From assembly GCF_015477835.1 (NCBI RefSeq), contig NZ_JADLQN010000001.1, positions 1,488,001 through 1,552,000 of the forward strand: a stretch of 64,000 bases of DNA. The letters are read 5' to 3'. A model generated the notes under the pieces. That model ran no database searches. It saw nothing but the letters and a program-made list of their open reading frames with translations, and was not told the DNA's origin. The stretch is from Nocardia higoensis. Lineage in GTDB: Bacteria; Actinomycetota; Actinomycetes; Mycobacteriales; Mycobacteriaceae. The stretch's first letter is position 1; each line of letters starts with the position of its first letter. This document shows positions 54,704-64,000 of this stretch, piece by piece. A program made the translations under genes and the position numbers.

Positions 54704-54753
54704 ATGTAGACGACCGGTCAACTTTCCGGTTATAGTTGACCGGTCGTCTACAT
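54704..54753. promoter_or_regulatory. TetR operator: perfect 20-bp inverted repeat
   Basis: The arm 54704-54723 is the exact reverse complement of 54734-54753 (AGTTGACCGGTCGTCTACAT), with a 10-base spacer. Each arm also contains the palindrome GACCGGTC, so two TetR dimers could bind. The element fills the divergent promoter and lies 7 bases before the TetR ATG and 12 bases before ATG 54766. Confidence 0.85.
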
Positions 54754-54765
54754 AGAAGGATCACT

Positions 54766-55059
54766 ATGCCAGAGATCACCATCGCCGTCGCTTACCACAG
54801 CGGATACGGACACACCGCGCGACAGGCGAAGGCCGTAGCGGCGGGAGCGAACAGCATCGACGGCGCCGCAACCGCGCTGGTCGACGTCGAGAAAAACGCG
54901 CTGGGGAGTTTTCTGGGCGCGATGGCACAGTCACCGTCGGATCTGGGGCCACAGGAAGCACCCCCGCAAGCCGATCTGGATACCGCGGCGCATCTGGGGC
55001 GCCGTGTCGCCGAGCAGACCCTCCTGCTGGCCCGCGGCCGACAGGTGGTGACCCGGTGA
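54766..55059 (+). pseudogene. NAD(P)H quinone/FMN reductase with a large in-frame internal deletion
   Basis: The 97-codon frame begins as a flavodoxin-like reductase (ITIAVAYHSGYGHTARQAKA, the FMN phosphate loop) and ends as one (GSFLGAMAQSPSDLGPQEAP, AHLGRRVAEQTLLLARGR). The middle, about 110 residues in intact relatives with most of the flavin and active site, is missing between VDVEKNA and LGSFLGAM. The frame is kept, so a short product could be made, but it should not bind FMN properly. Its 3' end overlaps the nitronate monooxygenase start (GTGA). Confidence 0.8.
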
Positions 55060-56099
55060 ACGCCTTCAGCGAGCTGGCAGGAGTCGACCATCCCATCGTG
55101 CAGGGACCGTTCGGCGGCGGACTGTCCACCGTCGAGCTGTTGGGGACCGTCTCCGACGGCGGCGGACTCGGCTCGTTCGGCGCACACATTCTCGACGGTC
55201 AGGGCATCGTCGAACTGGTCGCCGCGTGCCGGGCGCGCACACAGCGGCCTTTCAACGTCAACCTGTGGGTGCCACAACCGGGCGAACCCACCACCCTGGA
55301 TGCCGCGGACAAGGCCCGGCTGCAATCCTTCTACACCGAAATCGGCGTCGAGCCCCCGCACGACATCGCCACGCCGAGCTACGCGGAGCAGCTCGCCGCG
55401 ATACTCGAAGCCGCCCCGCCGGTCGCGAGTTTCGTGATGGGCATTCCCGAGGCGAGCTTCCTCGCGGCGGCACGCCGACGCGGAATCCGCACCATGGGCA
55501 CTGCCACCACAGTCGAAGAAGCCCTTGCCATCGAGGCCGCCGGCATGGACGCTGTCGTCGCATCCGGATCCGACGCCGGTGGACATCGCGGCGCCTTTCT
55601 ACGCCCGGTGCACGAGTCGCTGGTCGGCACATTCTCGCTGATTCCCCAAGTGGCACAAGCTGTTTCGATCCCCGTCGTGGCGGCGGGCGGTATCGCCGAC
55701 AGACGTGGAGTCGCTGCGGCGATGCTGCTGGGAGCGGACGCCGTGCAGGTCGGGACCGGATTTCTCGCCACCGCGCAATCCGGTGCGAGCGCGGTGCACC
55801 GGGCCGCGCTGCGCTCGGCACAGGCCCAGACGACTGTTCTCACCCGACTGTTCTCCGGGCGCACCGCCCGGGGAATCCTCAATCGGTTCCTCCGGGAGAT
55901 GGCCCCTTTCGAGGCCGACGTACCCGCCTACCCCGCACAGAATGCCCTCATGACCCCGATCCGGAAAGCCGCCGCGCAACGGGGAGATCCCGAGCTGCTC
56001 AACCTGTGGTCCGGGCAGGCGGCGGCACTGGCCGGCAGCGTCGACGCCGGTGCGTACCTCACCGAACTGATCGCCGGACTCGACACGCACAGCCGGTGA
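55056..56099 (+). CDS. Nitronate monooxygenase
   Basis: A 347-residue FMN-dependent TIM-barrel protein of the nitronate monooxygenase/2-nitropropane dioxygenase family: HPIVQGPFGGGLSTVEL at the N-terminus, VASGSDAGGHRG with the catalytic-type Gly-His pair, VVAAGGIADRRGVAAAMLLG and ADAVQVGTGFLAT, the FMN phosphate-binding strand. It oxidises alkyl nitronates such as propionate-3-nitronate. GTG 55056 overlaps the preceding stop, so it is translated with the truncated reductase and is under the TetR operator. Confidence 0.92.
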   Translation: MNAFSELAGVDHPIVQGPFGGGLSTVELLGTVSDGGGLGSFGAHILDGQGIVELVAACRARTQRPFNVNLWVPQPGEPTTLDAADKARLQSFYTEIGVEPPHDIATPSYAEQLAAILEAAPPVASFVMGIPEASFLAAARRRGIRTMGTATTVEEALAIEAAGMDAVVASGSDAGGHRGAFLRPVHESLVGTFSLIPQVAQAVSIPVVAAGGIADRRGVAAAMLLGADAVQVGTGFLATAQSGASAVHRAALRSAQAQTTVLTRLFSGRTARGILNRFLREMAPFEADVPAYPAQNALMTPIRKAAAQRGDPELLNLWSGQAAALAGSVDAGAYLTELIAGLDTHSR

Positions 56100-56118
56100 A
56101 AGTCGGCATCGGAGCGAC

Positions 56119-57540
56119 TCAGGTGACGATGCGGACCGCATAGGGCATGATGCCGTCCTCGCGCACGGGCGACACCTTCACGACGTCACCGGACTGCGGC
56201 GCCTCGACCATCTTGCCGTTGCCGAGATACAAGGCCACGTGCTGACTGCCGCCCGGCCCCCAGAACAGCATGTCGCCGCGCTTCTTCTCGGCCAGCGGAA
56301 CGCGGGTGCCCGCGTTGTATTGATAACCGCTGTAGTGCGGCAGCGAGACGCCGATGCCGGCGAAGGCGTAGAGCATCAGGCCCGAGCAGTCGAAGCCGAC
56401 CTTGTTGTAGTCGCCGTAGCTGTCGGCCACGCCGCCGTCGCGAATGCCGAGGGTGGGGCCGTCCTCGTCGCCGCCACCCCAGGCGTAGGTGACGCCCAGC
56501 TGCGACATGGCACGGTCGACCACGGTCTCGACCGCCTCCGAGCCGCGCACCGACGGGCCGCTCGGCGAGGGCTTCGCCTTCTTCGGCGGCGGGGTGTTCT
56601 CCAGTTCGGTGTGCGGGCGTTTGCCCTCGCCCAGTTGCGCGGCCCGTTCCCTGGCGGCCAGGTCGGCGGCGGCGCGGGCCGCGGCCTCCGCGGCGGCGGT
56701 CAGGATGGCCTGGGCCTCCTCGGCCAGGCGCTGCCGGTCCCAGTCCTGGTAGACCTCACGCTGGGCGTGCAGCCCCTGCACGGTGGCGCGGGCCGCGTCG
56801 AGTCTGGCCTGGGCCGCGTCGCGTTCGCGGAGCAGGTTCTCGCGGCGCGCGGTCTCGCTGTCGAGCGCGGTCTTGGCGGCGGCCACCGCGTGCTCGGCGG
56901 CGACCTTCAGGCTTTCGGCTTCCGCCGCAGCCGCGTCGGCCTGTGATTTCGCCTCGCGGGCATCGGAATTGCGGTTGCCGAGTTCGATCTGGGCGCGGCG
57001 CAGGGTGTCGAGCACCTGGTGTTGATTCTTCGACACCAGGCCGATCACCTCGGCGCGGTCGATGGCGCCGGTCGGGGTGGTGGCGCTCAGGTGGGTGATC
57101 AGCGAACCCGAGGTCGGACGGGTGTAGGCGGCGGTGGCGAAGTCGTCGAAGCCGTGGCGGGCGCGGGCGACCTCCTCGCCCGCGACGGAGAGGTCGGCCT
57201 GGGTGGCGGTCACCTGCGCGGCGGCGGCATCGGCCGCCTCGCGCGCCAGTTGCAGGTCCACCAGCGCCTTGTTGACCTCTTCGCGCCGGATGGCGACCTC
57301 GTCGTCGAGCTGACGCAGTTGCTGATCGACCTCTGCCACGTCGTTGATGAGGGCGCCGACCGCGCCGACCCCGGCATCCACCTGCGCGCCTGCTTCGGCG
57401 ATCTGACTGTCGCTGGGGTTCGGCGGCGGAGGCGGGACAGCCACGCCCGTGCCCACCGTCAGTACCAGCGCCGCACACACCAGCAATCCGAGAGCGATCG
57501 GATTTCTCGATCGCTGACCGGCCCCATGGCTCCTGCGCAT
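56119..57540 (-). CDS. ripA: NlpC/P60 peptidoglycan hydrolase (RipA-like)
   Basis: A 473-residue secreted protein with a signal peptide (IALGLLVCAALVLTVGTGVA), a long Ala/Glu-rich coiled coil (about residues 45-290) and an NlpC/P60 domain with the catalytic Cys (FDCSGLMLY), His (GGSQHVALYLG) and the third residue in MVEAPQSGD. RipA-type endopeptidases cleave the D-Glu/m-DAP link during cell separation; the coiled coil keeps them inactive until processed. Met 57540 has GGAGG upstream. It matches Rv1477; no ripB follows. Confidence 0.92.
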   Translation of the reverse strand: MRRSHGAGQRSRNPIALGLLVCAALVLTVGTGVAVPPPPPNPSDSQIAEAGAQVDAGVGAVGALINDVAEVDQQLRQLDDEVAIRREEVNKALVDLQLAREAADAAAAQVTATQADLSVAGEEVARARHGFDDFATAAYTRPTSGSLITHLSATTPTGAIDRAEVIGLVSKNQHQVLDTLRRAQIELGNRNSDAREAKSQADAAAAEAESLKVAAEHAVAAAKTALDSETARRENLLRERDAAQARLDAARATVQGLHAQREVYQDWDRQRLAEEAQAILTAAAEAAARAAADLAARERAAQLGEGKRPHTELENTPPPKKAKPSPSGPSVRGSEAVETVVDRAMSQLGVTYAWGGGDEDGPTLGIRDGGVADSYGDYNKVGFDCSGLMLYAFAGIGVSLPHYSGYQYNAGTRVPLAEKKRGDMLFWGPGGSQHVALYLGNGKMVEAPQSGDVVKVSPVREDGIMPYAVRIVT

Positions 57541-57885
57541 CGCACCTCCAAGGACTCGGGTCGGGCATCGCCACACGAGCCCCACCGCAGATCACGGTGC
57601 TCATCCGTCGGCGGACAACTCTTCTACCTCTTGTTCCCCTTCGGGGACCATTCGAACCGTACGACACTTTATGGCCCCTGCGGAACTCTGGTCACAGAAC
57701 TACAGTCACGTAATTCGTCGATAGCCATATATTTGCCATACATCCGCCCTGGTTTGCTGGAGATAAACAGACCGGACGTCATGAAAATGCTGAATGGAAG
57801 CAACCGCCATCACCCCGGAGGCAAGTGCGGGGCCGCCGATCTGCCCTCGGCGGCGGGCTTCAACAGAAATCGTGGGCACGCACGA
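57541..57885. other. Long upstream region of the ripA-like gene
   Basis: About 345 bases before ripA. It includes an AT-rich part (57725-57760) that could hold the promoter, and a small hairpin TCCCC-TTC-GGGGA (57635-57647). A leader of this length before a cell-wall hydrolase suggests RNA-level control, but I could not fit the c-di-AMP riboswitch consensus, so no riboswitch is called. Confidence 0.4.
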
Positions 57886-57917
57886 CTCCGGGCCGCGCCC
57901 TGAGGCGCGGCCCGGAG
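57886..57917. terminator. Strong stem-loop terminator
   Basis: Fourteen-base perfect arms (57886-57899 and 57904-57917; core CCGGGCCGCGCC) enclose a CTGA loop. It lies 34 bases after the stop of the minus-strand gene at 57951-58496 and would end its transcript. No U-run follows. Confidence 0.75.
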
Positions 57918-57950
57918 AAGTTCAGCGGAGAGGTGGGACCGGCGAGCGGG

Positions 57951-58496
57951 TCAGACCGCGCCCGAGCGCTGCCGTGCGGCCGCCGCGCGACGCGACTTGA
58001 GGTAGGCCAGGCCCGCGACGGCGACGGCGGTGCCGCCGAGCAGGATGCCGGTGACCGCGGTCCAGGAAACCGTTTCCGGCTCGGAGATCCGGTCGACGAA
58101 GATGCCCGCGGCGGTCACCGAATCGCCGTGTTTGCTCTTGGCCGCGTCCTCGGCCCACTCCAGGCGCACGCGGCTGATGGTGTCGCTGTAGGTGCCCACC
58201 CAGTCGTCGCTGAAGACCACCACGGTTCCGTGCTCGGTCTCGGCGACCTCGGTGGCCAGGTCCCGTAGATTGGAGTCGTGGCCTGGATTCCCGGGAATGA
58301 CCACAATGCTCAGCGGGATGCCCTCGGCTCGCGCTTCGGCCACGATCGCCTCGAGCTCGGACTGGTCACGGCCCTCCGGCGTCGCCACGTGATTGTCGGC
58401 GACATCGGCCTTGATCGACTGCAGCGTGTCCTCGTCGATGGTGGGCGGCAGGCCCGCGGTGAGCGGGAAGAAAACCGAGGTATACGAGGGAGCCAT
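57951..58496 (-). CDS. Rv1476-like membrane-anchored protein
   Basis: A 181-residue protein with an N-terminal alpha/beta domain of about 130 residues (IDEDTLQSIKADVADNHVAT, IPLSIVVIPGNPGHDSNLRD, GTVVVFSDDWVGTYSDTI). One C-terminal membrane helix follows (VTGILLGGTAVAVAGLAYL) and then an Arg-rich tail. Position between aconitase and the RipA-like gene matches Rv1476. The fold resembles TPM/Psb32-type domains. ATG 58496 is used. Confidence 0.82.
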   Translation of the reverse strand: MAPSYTSVFFPLTAGLPPTIDEDTLQSIKADVADNHVATPEGRDQSELEAIVAEARAEGIPLSIVVIPGNPGHDSNLRDLATEVAETEHGTVVVFSDDWVGTYSDTISRVRLEWAEDAAKSKHGDSVTAAGIFVDRISEPETVSWTAVTGILLGGTAVAVAGLAYLKSRRAAAARQRSGAV

Positions 58497-58516
58497 CTTC
58501 CATCCGGTCTGTGTAG

Positions 58517-61558
<3,042 letters not shown>

Positions 61559-61622
61559 GTGCGCGTATCGACGACGATGTCACCCGTGGCCGCGCCATAG
61601 GTGACACCGCCGAAGGCACACG

Positions 61623-61661
61623 GGTCCGCGCACCGGTTCATCGCGAATCGGTGCGCGGACC
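61623..61661. terminator. Long stem-loop after aconitase
   Basis: GGTCCGCGCACCG (61623-61635) and CGGTGCGCGGACC (61649-61661) pair perfectly. A G-U and a TTC/GAA pair extend the stem inward to about 17 bp with a 5-base loop. It lies 65 bases after the acnA stop and before acnR, so it probably reduces read-through into acnR. Confidence 0.7.
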
Positions 61662-61737
61662 TCGCCACATCCACGTACCACCATCCGCGGCGTCGTGTTC
61701 TGCCGCATTCGTGTACCGCCGAGGAGGAGCCCGCCCC

Positions 61738-62304
61738 ATGCCCAAGGTCAGCGATGACCACCTCGCCGCGCGGCGCAGCCAGATCCTCGACGGTGCGCGA
61801 CGCTGCTTCGCCGAATACGGCTACGACGGTGCGACCGTGCGCCGCCTCGAAGAGCGGATCGGACTCTCGCGCGGCGCGATCTTCCACCATTTCCGCGACA
61901 AAGACGCGCTGTTCCTCGCGCTGGCCCAAGAGGATGCCGAGCGGATGGCCGATGTGGCCGCCAACCAGGGCATCGTGCAGGTCATGCGCGACATGCTCGC
62001 CGATCCCGAGCAGTTCAACTGGCTGGGCACGCGGCTCGAGATCGCGCGCAGGCTGCGCACCGACCCGGAGTTCCGGGCCGGCTGGACCCAGCGTTCGGCG
62101 GAACTGACCGCGGCCACGCTGGCCCGGCTGGAACGCCGCAAGGCGGCCGGCGCGCTGCGCGACGACGTGCCCACCGACGTACTGCTCGGCTATCTCGATC
62201 TCGTGCTCGACGGGCTGATCGCGCGCATCGCCTCCGGACACACCAACGAAAATCTGTCCGCGGTACTCGATCTCGTCGAGGCGTCGGTCCGCCGCAAGGA
62301 CTGA
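61738..62304 (+). CDS. acnR: TetR family regulator AcnR
   Basis: A 188-residue TetR protein: RRSQILDGARRCFAEYGYDG and IGLSRGAIFHHFRDKDALFL, with a C-terminal sensor domain. It lies directly downstream of acnA on the same strand, as Rv1474c does beside acn and as AcnR does in Corynebacterium glutamicum. The AcnR box at 58613 supports the identity. C. glutamicum AcnR senses citrate/Mg2+. ATG 61738 has GAGGAGG ten bases upstream. Confidence 0.9.
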   Translation: MPKVSDDHLAARRSQILDGARRCFAEYGYDGATVRRLEERIGLSRGAIFHHFRDKDALFLALAQEDAERMADVAANQGIVQVMRDMLADPEQFNWLGTRLEIARRLRTDPEFRAGWTQRSAELTAATLARLERRKAAGALRDDVPTDVLLGYLDLVLDGLIARIASGHTNENLSAVLDLVEASVRRKD

Positions 62305-62585
62305 TCGCCCCGTCGGCCGGTGGGTGCGTCGGGTCGCGACACGGACGCGCCCACCGGTGGACCGGGCCACACCGGACATCCTGAATGCCTCGCCCCCGGC
62401 GGGCCCGGCCGGAGGTAACTGCACAATCGCTGATCATCGACGCCGTGGGCGCCGGAATCGGCTGGCTGCGAGCCGGTTCCCGCACCATGATCTGTTGGCC
62501 GACCGGGCGTAATTGCGCTGAACCGGGCCGCGACGGCGGACCGCGACGGTATCATTCGAAGCGCATCCGCCACGCCGTGGCAAAT

Positions 62586-62620
62586 CACGAGCAGACGCGA
62601 CACGAGCAGACGCGACACGA
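62586..62620. repeat. 15-bp tandem repeat upstream of the ATP-grasp gene
   Basis: CACGAGCAGACGCGA is present twice in tandem (62586-62600, 62601-62615), followed by the first five bases of a third copy. It lies just before a tiny ORF and the ATP-grasp gene and could be a regulator-binding array or a simple slippage repeat. Confidence 0.7.
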
Positions 62621-62638
62621 TCGGAGAGCGAGCCACCC

Positions 62639-62698
62639 ATGGGCCCCGCAACCGTCCGTCCCCCGGACCGCGACAGCATTCGCGGCGGCCCGGGATGA
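62639..62698 (+). CDS. Tiny ORF (19 aa) coupled to the ATP-grasp gene
   Basis: ATG 62639, with GGAGAG ten bases upstream, encodes 19 residues (MGPATVRPPDRDSIRGGPG) and its stop overlaps the ATP-grasp start as ATGA. It may be a leader ORF that couples translation, or a very short substrate peptide of the ligase. It is shorter than known graspetide precursors, which makes the second idea weak. Confidence 0.35.
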   Translation: MGPATVRPPDRDSIRGGPG

Positions 62699-63666
62699 AC
62701 GGGTCCGGGCGCGGGCCCGCCCGACGCGATTCGGTGCTCATCGTCTGCGACTCCGCCGACCCGCATGCGGCCGCCGTGGCCGAGATGGTGCGCGAGATAC
62801 ACGGACTCGACGTGATCCGGTTCGATCCGAGCGACTACCCGCGCACCTACGGCAGCTTCCGGGTCGACCGGCTCGGCACGGCGCGGGCGCTGACCCAGAC
62901 CGTCGGCTTGGACCAGGTTCGCTCGGTGTGGTGGCGGCCGCTCACGCCGAGCCGCTCGGCACAGATCCCCGGCGTCGACAGCGACTTCGAGCCCGACGCC
63001 TGCGACGGCTTCCTGGAGGGCATGCTGTGGTCGATTCCGGCACGCTGGGTCAACGATCCGGGCGCCGACCGCACCGCGAGCAGGCGGATCGTGCAGTGGG
63101 AGACCGCGGTGCGCGCCGGGCTCCGGGTGCCGGAGACGCTGGTGACCAACGATCCGGACGAGGCCCGCAGTTTCACCGAGTCACGTCCTGGCCCCGTGGT
63201 TTTCAAGCGGGACGGCACGCACCGGGCGGCCTGCGCGCAGGCCAGGATCGTCGGCCGCGACGACCTCGCGCAGATGTCGGACATCCGCCGCGCGCCCGCC
63301 GCTTTCCAGGACTACGTGCAGGCCGAATGCGAACTGCGCGTGGTGTGGGTGGACGGCGTCGAATGGACGGTGCGCATCGATGCGGCGCCGGGCGTCGCGC
63401 GGCTGTTCGACCGGCCGCGCGAGTCGGTGACCTTCGGGGTGGCCACCCTGCCCGCCTCGGTCAGCAAGTCGCTGTCCACCCTGATGGGCGCCCTGGGACT
63501 GGGCTTCGGCGTGCTGGACCTGCGCATCGGCCTCGACGGCGAGTACTACTTCCTCGAGGTCGACCCCCGCGGCCGGTTCGACCACCTCGCCGCCGCGACC
63601 GGCCTGCCGATCTTCGACAGCATGGCCGACCTGCTGGCCGACGACGAGATGGTGACCGGCCGCTGA
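62695..63666 (+). CDS. ATP-grasp ligase of the graspetide-synthetase type
   Basis: A 323-residue protein with an N-terminal pre-ATP-grasp domain (SVLIVCDSADPHAAAVAEMV, then IRFDPSDYPRTYGSFRV), and the ATP-grasp core: VVFKRDGTHRAACAQA (nucleotide Lys), FQDYVQAECELRVVWVDGVE, and the metal-binding end GFGVLDLRIGLDGEYYFLEV then DPRGRF. It resembles MvdC/MvdD/TgmB enzymes, which form ester or amide cross-links in ribosomal peptides. No typical precursor or methyltransferase gene is next to it, so the substrate may be encoded elsewhere. Confidence 0.82.
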   Translation: MNGSGRGPARRDSVLIVCDSADPHAAAVAEMVREIHGLDVIRFDPSDYPRTYGSFRVDRLGTARALTQTVGLDQVRSVWWRPLTPSRSAQIPGVDSDFEPDACDGFLEGMLWSIPARWVNDPGADRTASRRIVQWETAVRAGLRVPETLVTNDPDEARSFTESRPGPVVFKRDGTHRAACAQARIVGRDDLAQMSDIRRAPAAFQDYVQAECELRVVWVDGVEWTVRIDAAPGVARLFDRPRESVTFGVATLPASVSKSLSTLMGALGLGFGVLDLRIGLDGEYYFLEVDPRGRFDHLAAATGLPIFDSMADLLADDEMVTGR

Positions 63667-63692
63667 CGCCTGTGCCCGCGGACCGCAGTGGG

Positions 63693-63971
63693 CTACTTGT
63701 CGGCGTTCTTGCGCCGGTTCGCACCGCCGCGGCTGCGCAACTGCACGTGCGATTCCACCAGCACATTGTGGATGAACCCGTAGGAACGCCCGGTGGACCG
63801 TGCCAGGGAGCGGATGCTCGCCCCCGCTTCGTATTGCTTCTTCAACTGATTCTGCAAACGGTCACGGGATTTTCCCGTGACGCGGGTGCCCTTGCTCAAT
63901 CCGGTTTTCGTCACCGTCCCGCCCTTGTTCTGTGTGGCGGTGGATCTGTTCTGTGTGGGCCTGTCGCTCAT
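63693..63971 (-). CDS. Small helix-turn-helix protein (Rv1473A-like)
   Basis: A 92-residue protein. The C-terminal 65 residues form a helix-turn-helix (LKKQYEAGASIRSLARSTGR, SYGFIHNVLVESHVQLRSRG) like that of Rv1473A, which lies next to Rv1474c in M. tuberculosis. The N-terminal 25 residues are basic and disordered. ATG 63971 has GGAGGAAG five bases upstream; GTG at codon 20 (VTKTGLSKG) is an alternative start that gives a length closer to Rv1473A. It is probably a DNA-binding regulator. Confidence 0.85.
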   Translation of the reverse strand: MSDRPTQNRSTATQNKGGTVTKTGLSKGTRVTGKSRDRLQNQLKKQYEAGASIRSLARSTGRSYGFIHNVLVESHVQLRSRGGANRRKNADK

Positions 63972-64000
63972 GGCTTCCTCCGAGTCGCCGAGCAGCGCGT

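Noticed and set aside
57541..57885. c-di-AMP (ydaO-type) riboswitch before the RipA-like gene
   Set aside because: A GGGGAAC element is present on the transcript strand, but the other conserved blocks of the motif could not be found.

Overview
The window looks like a chromosome segment of a high-GC actinomycete of the order Mycobacteriales, most likely Nocardia. From about 42 kb to the right end the gene content follows the Mycobacterium tuberculosis locus Rv1473A-Rv1496: a small HTH protein, the TetR regulator AcnR, aconitase, an Rv1476-like protein, a RipA-type NlpC/P60 hydrolase, MoxR, DUF58, a VWA protein, FabG1 (MabA), InhA, ferrochelatase, NfeD, an SPFH protein, a VTT (DedA-like) protein, and MutA-MutB-MeaB. 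A perfect match to the published AcnR box lies in front of aconitase. This half is an ordinary housekeeping region (mycolic acid synthesis, haem, TCA cycle, methylmalonyl-CoA mutase, cell wall), interrupted by a TetR/nitronate monooxygenase block between ripA and moxR.

The left 36 kb is accessory. Positions 1-11 kb hold small regulator/enzyme pairs (TetR + hydrolase, HxlR + DinB-like protein, HxlR + aldo/keto reductase), a frameshifted acetyltransferase, a phage-type lipoprotein, and two AT-richer genes of unknown function (7.0-8.7 kb). Positions 11-15 kb hold an ABC exporter, a deazaflavin-type nitroreductase, a VIT-type metal transporter, and truncated copies of a lipoprotein and of the VIT gene. 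Positions 16-28 kb carry two tandem cytochrome P450 pairs in inverted orientation. Each pair is a CYP157-like protein without the ExxR motif followed by a canonical CYP154-like protein. Between the pairs lie an intact lipoprotein, a half aldo/keto reductase, a scar of the ABC exporter, and a type VII secretion-style nuclease toxin whose endonuclease/exonuclease/phosphatase fold is split over two convergent genes.

Positions 29-36.6 kb form a defence island: an AIPR abortive-infection protein, a fused XRE-ImmA/IrrE regulator, and a divergent five-gene CBASS operon. The operon encodes a TRIP13-like ATPase, an unrecognised 159-aa protein, a HORMA protein, a CD-NTase and an S-4TM membrane effector. 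Its genes are tightly spaced and mostly overlap by a few bases, so they should be co-transcribed. The HORMA and TRIP13 proteins would switch the nucleotide cyclase on and off, and the cyclic nucleotide would open or trigger the membrane effector. The XRE-ImmA/IrrE protein resembles a natural fusion of the CBASS regulators CapH and CapP. The island ends next to meaB, where a short displaced copy of an internal mutB sequence is found.

I saw no tRNA, rRNA, CRISPR array, integrase or intact insertion sequence. The only transposon trace is an IS256-type remnant near 15.8 kb.
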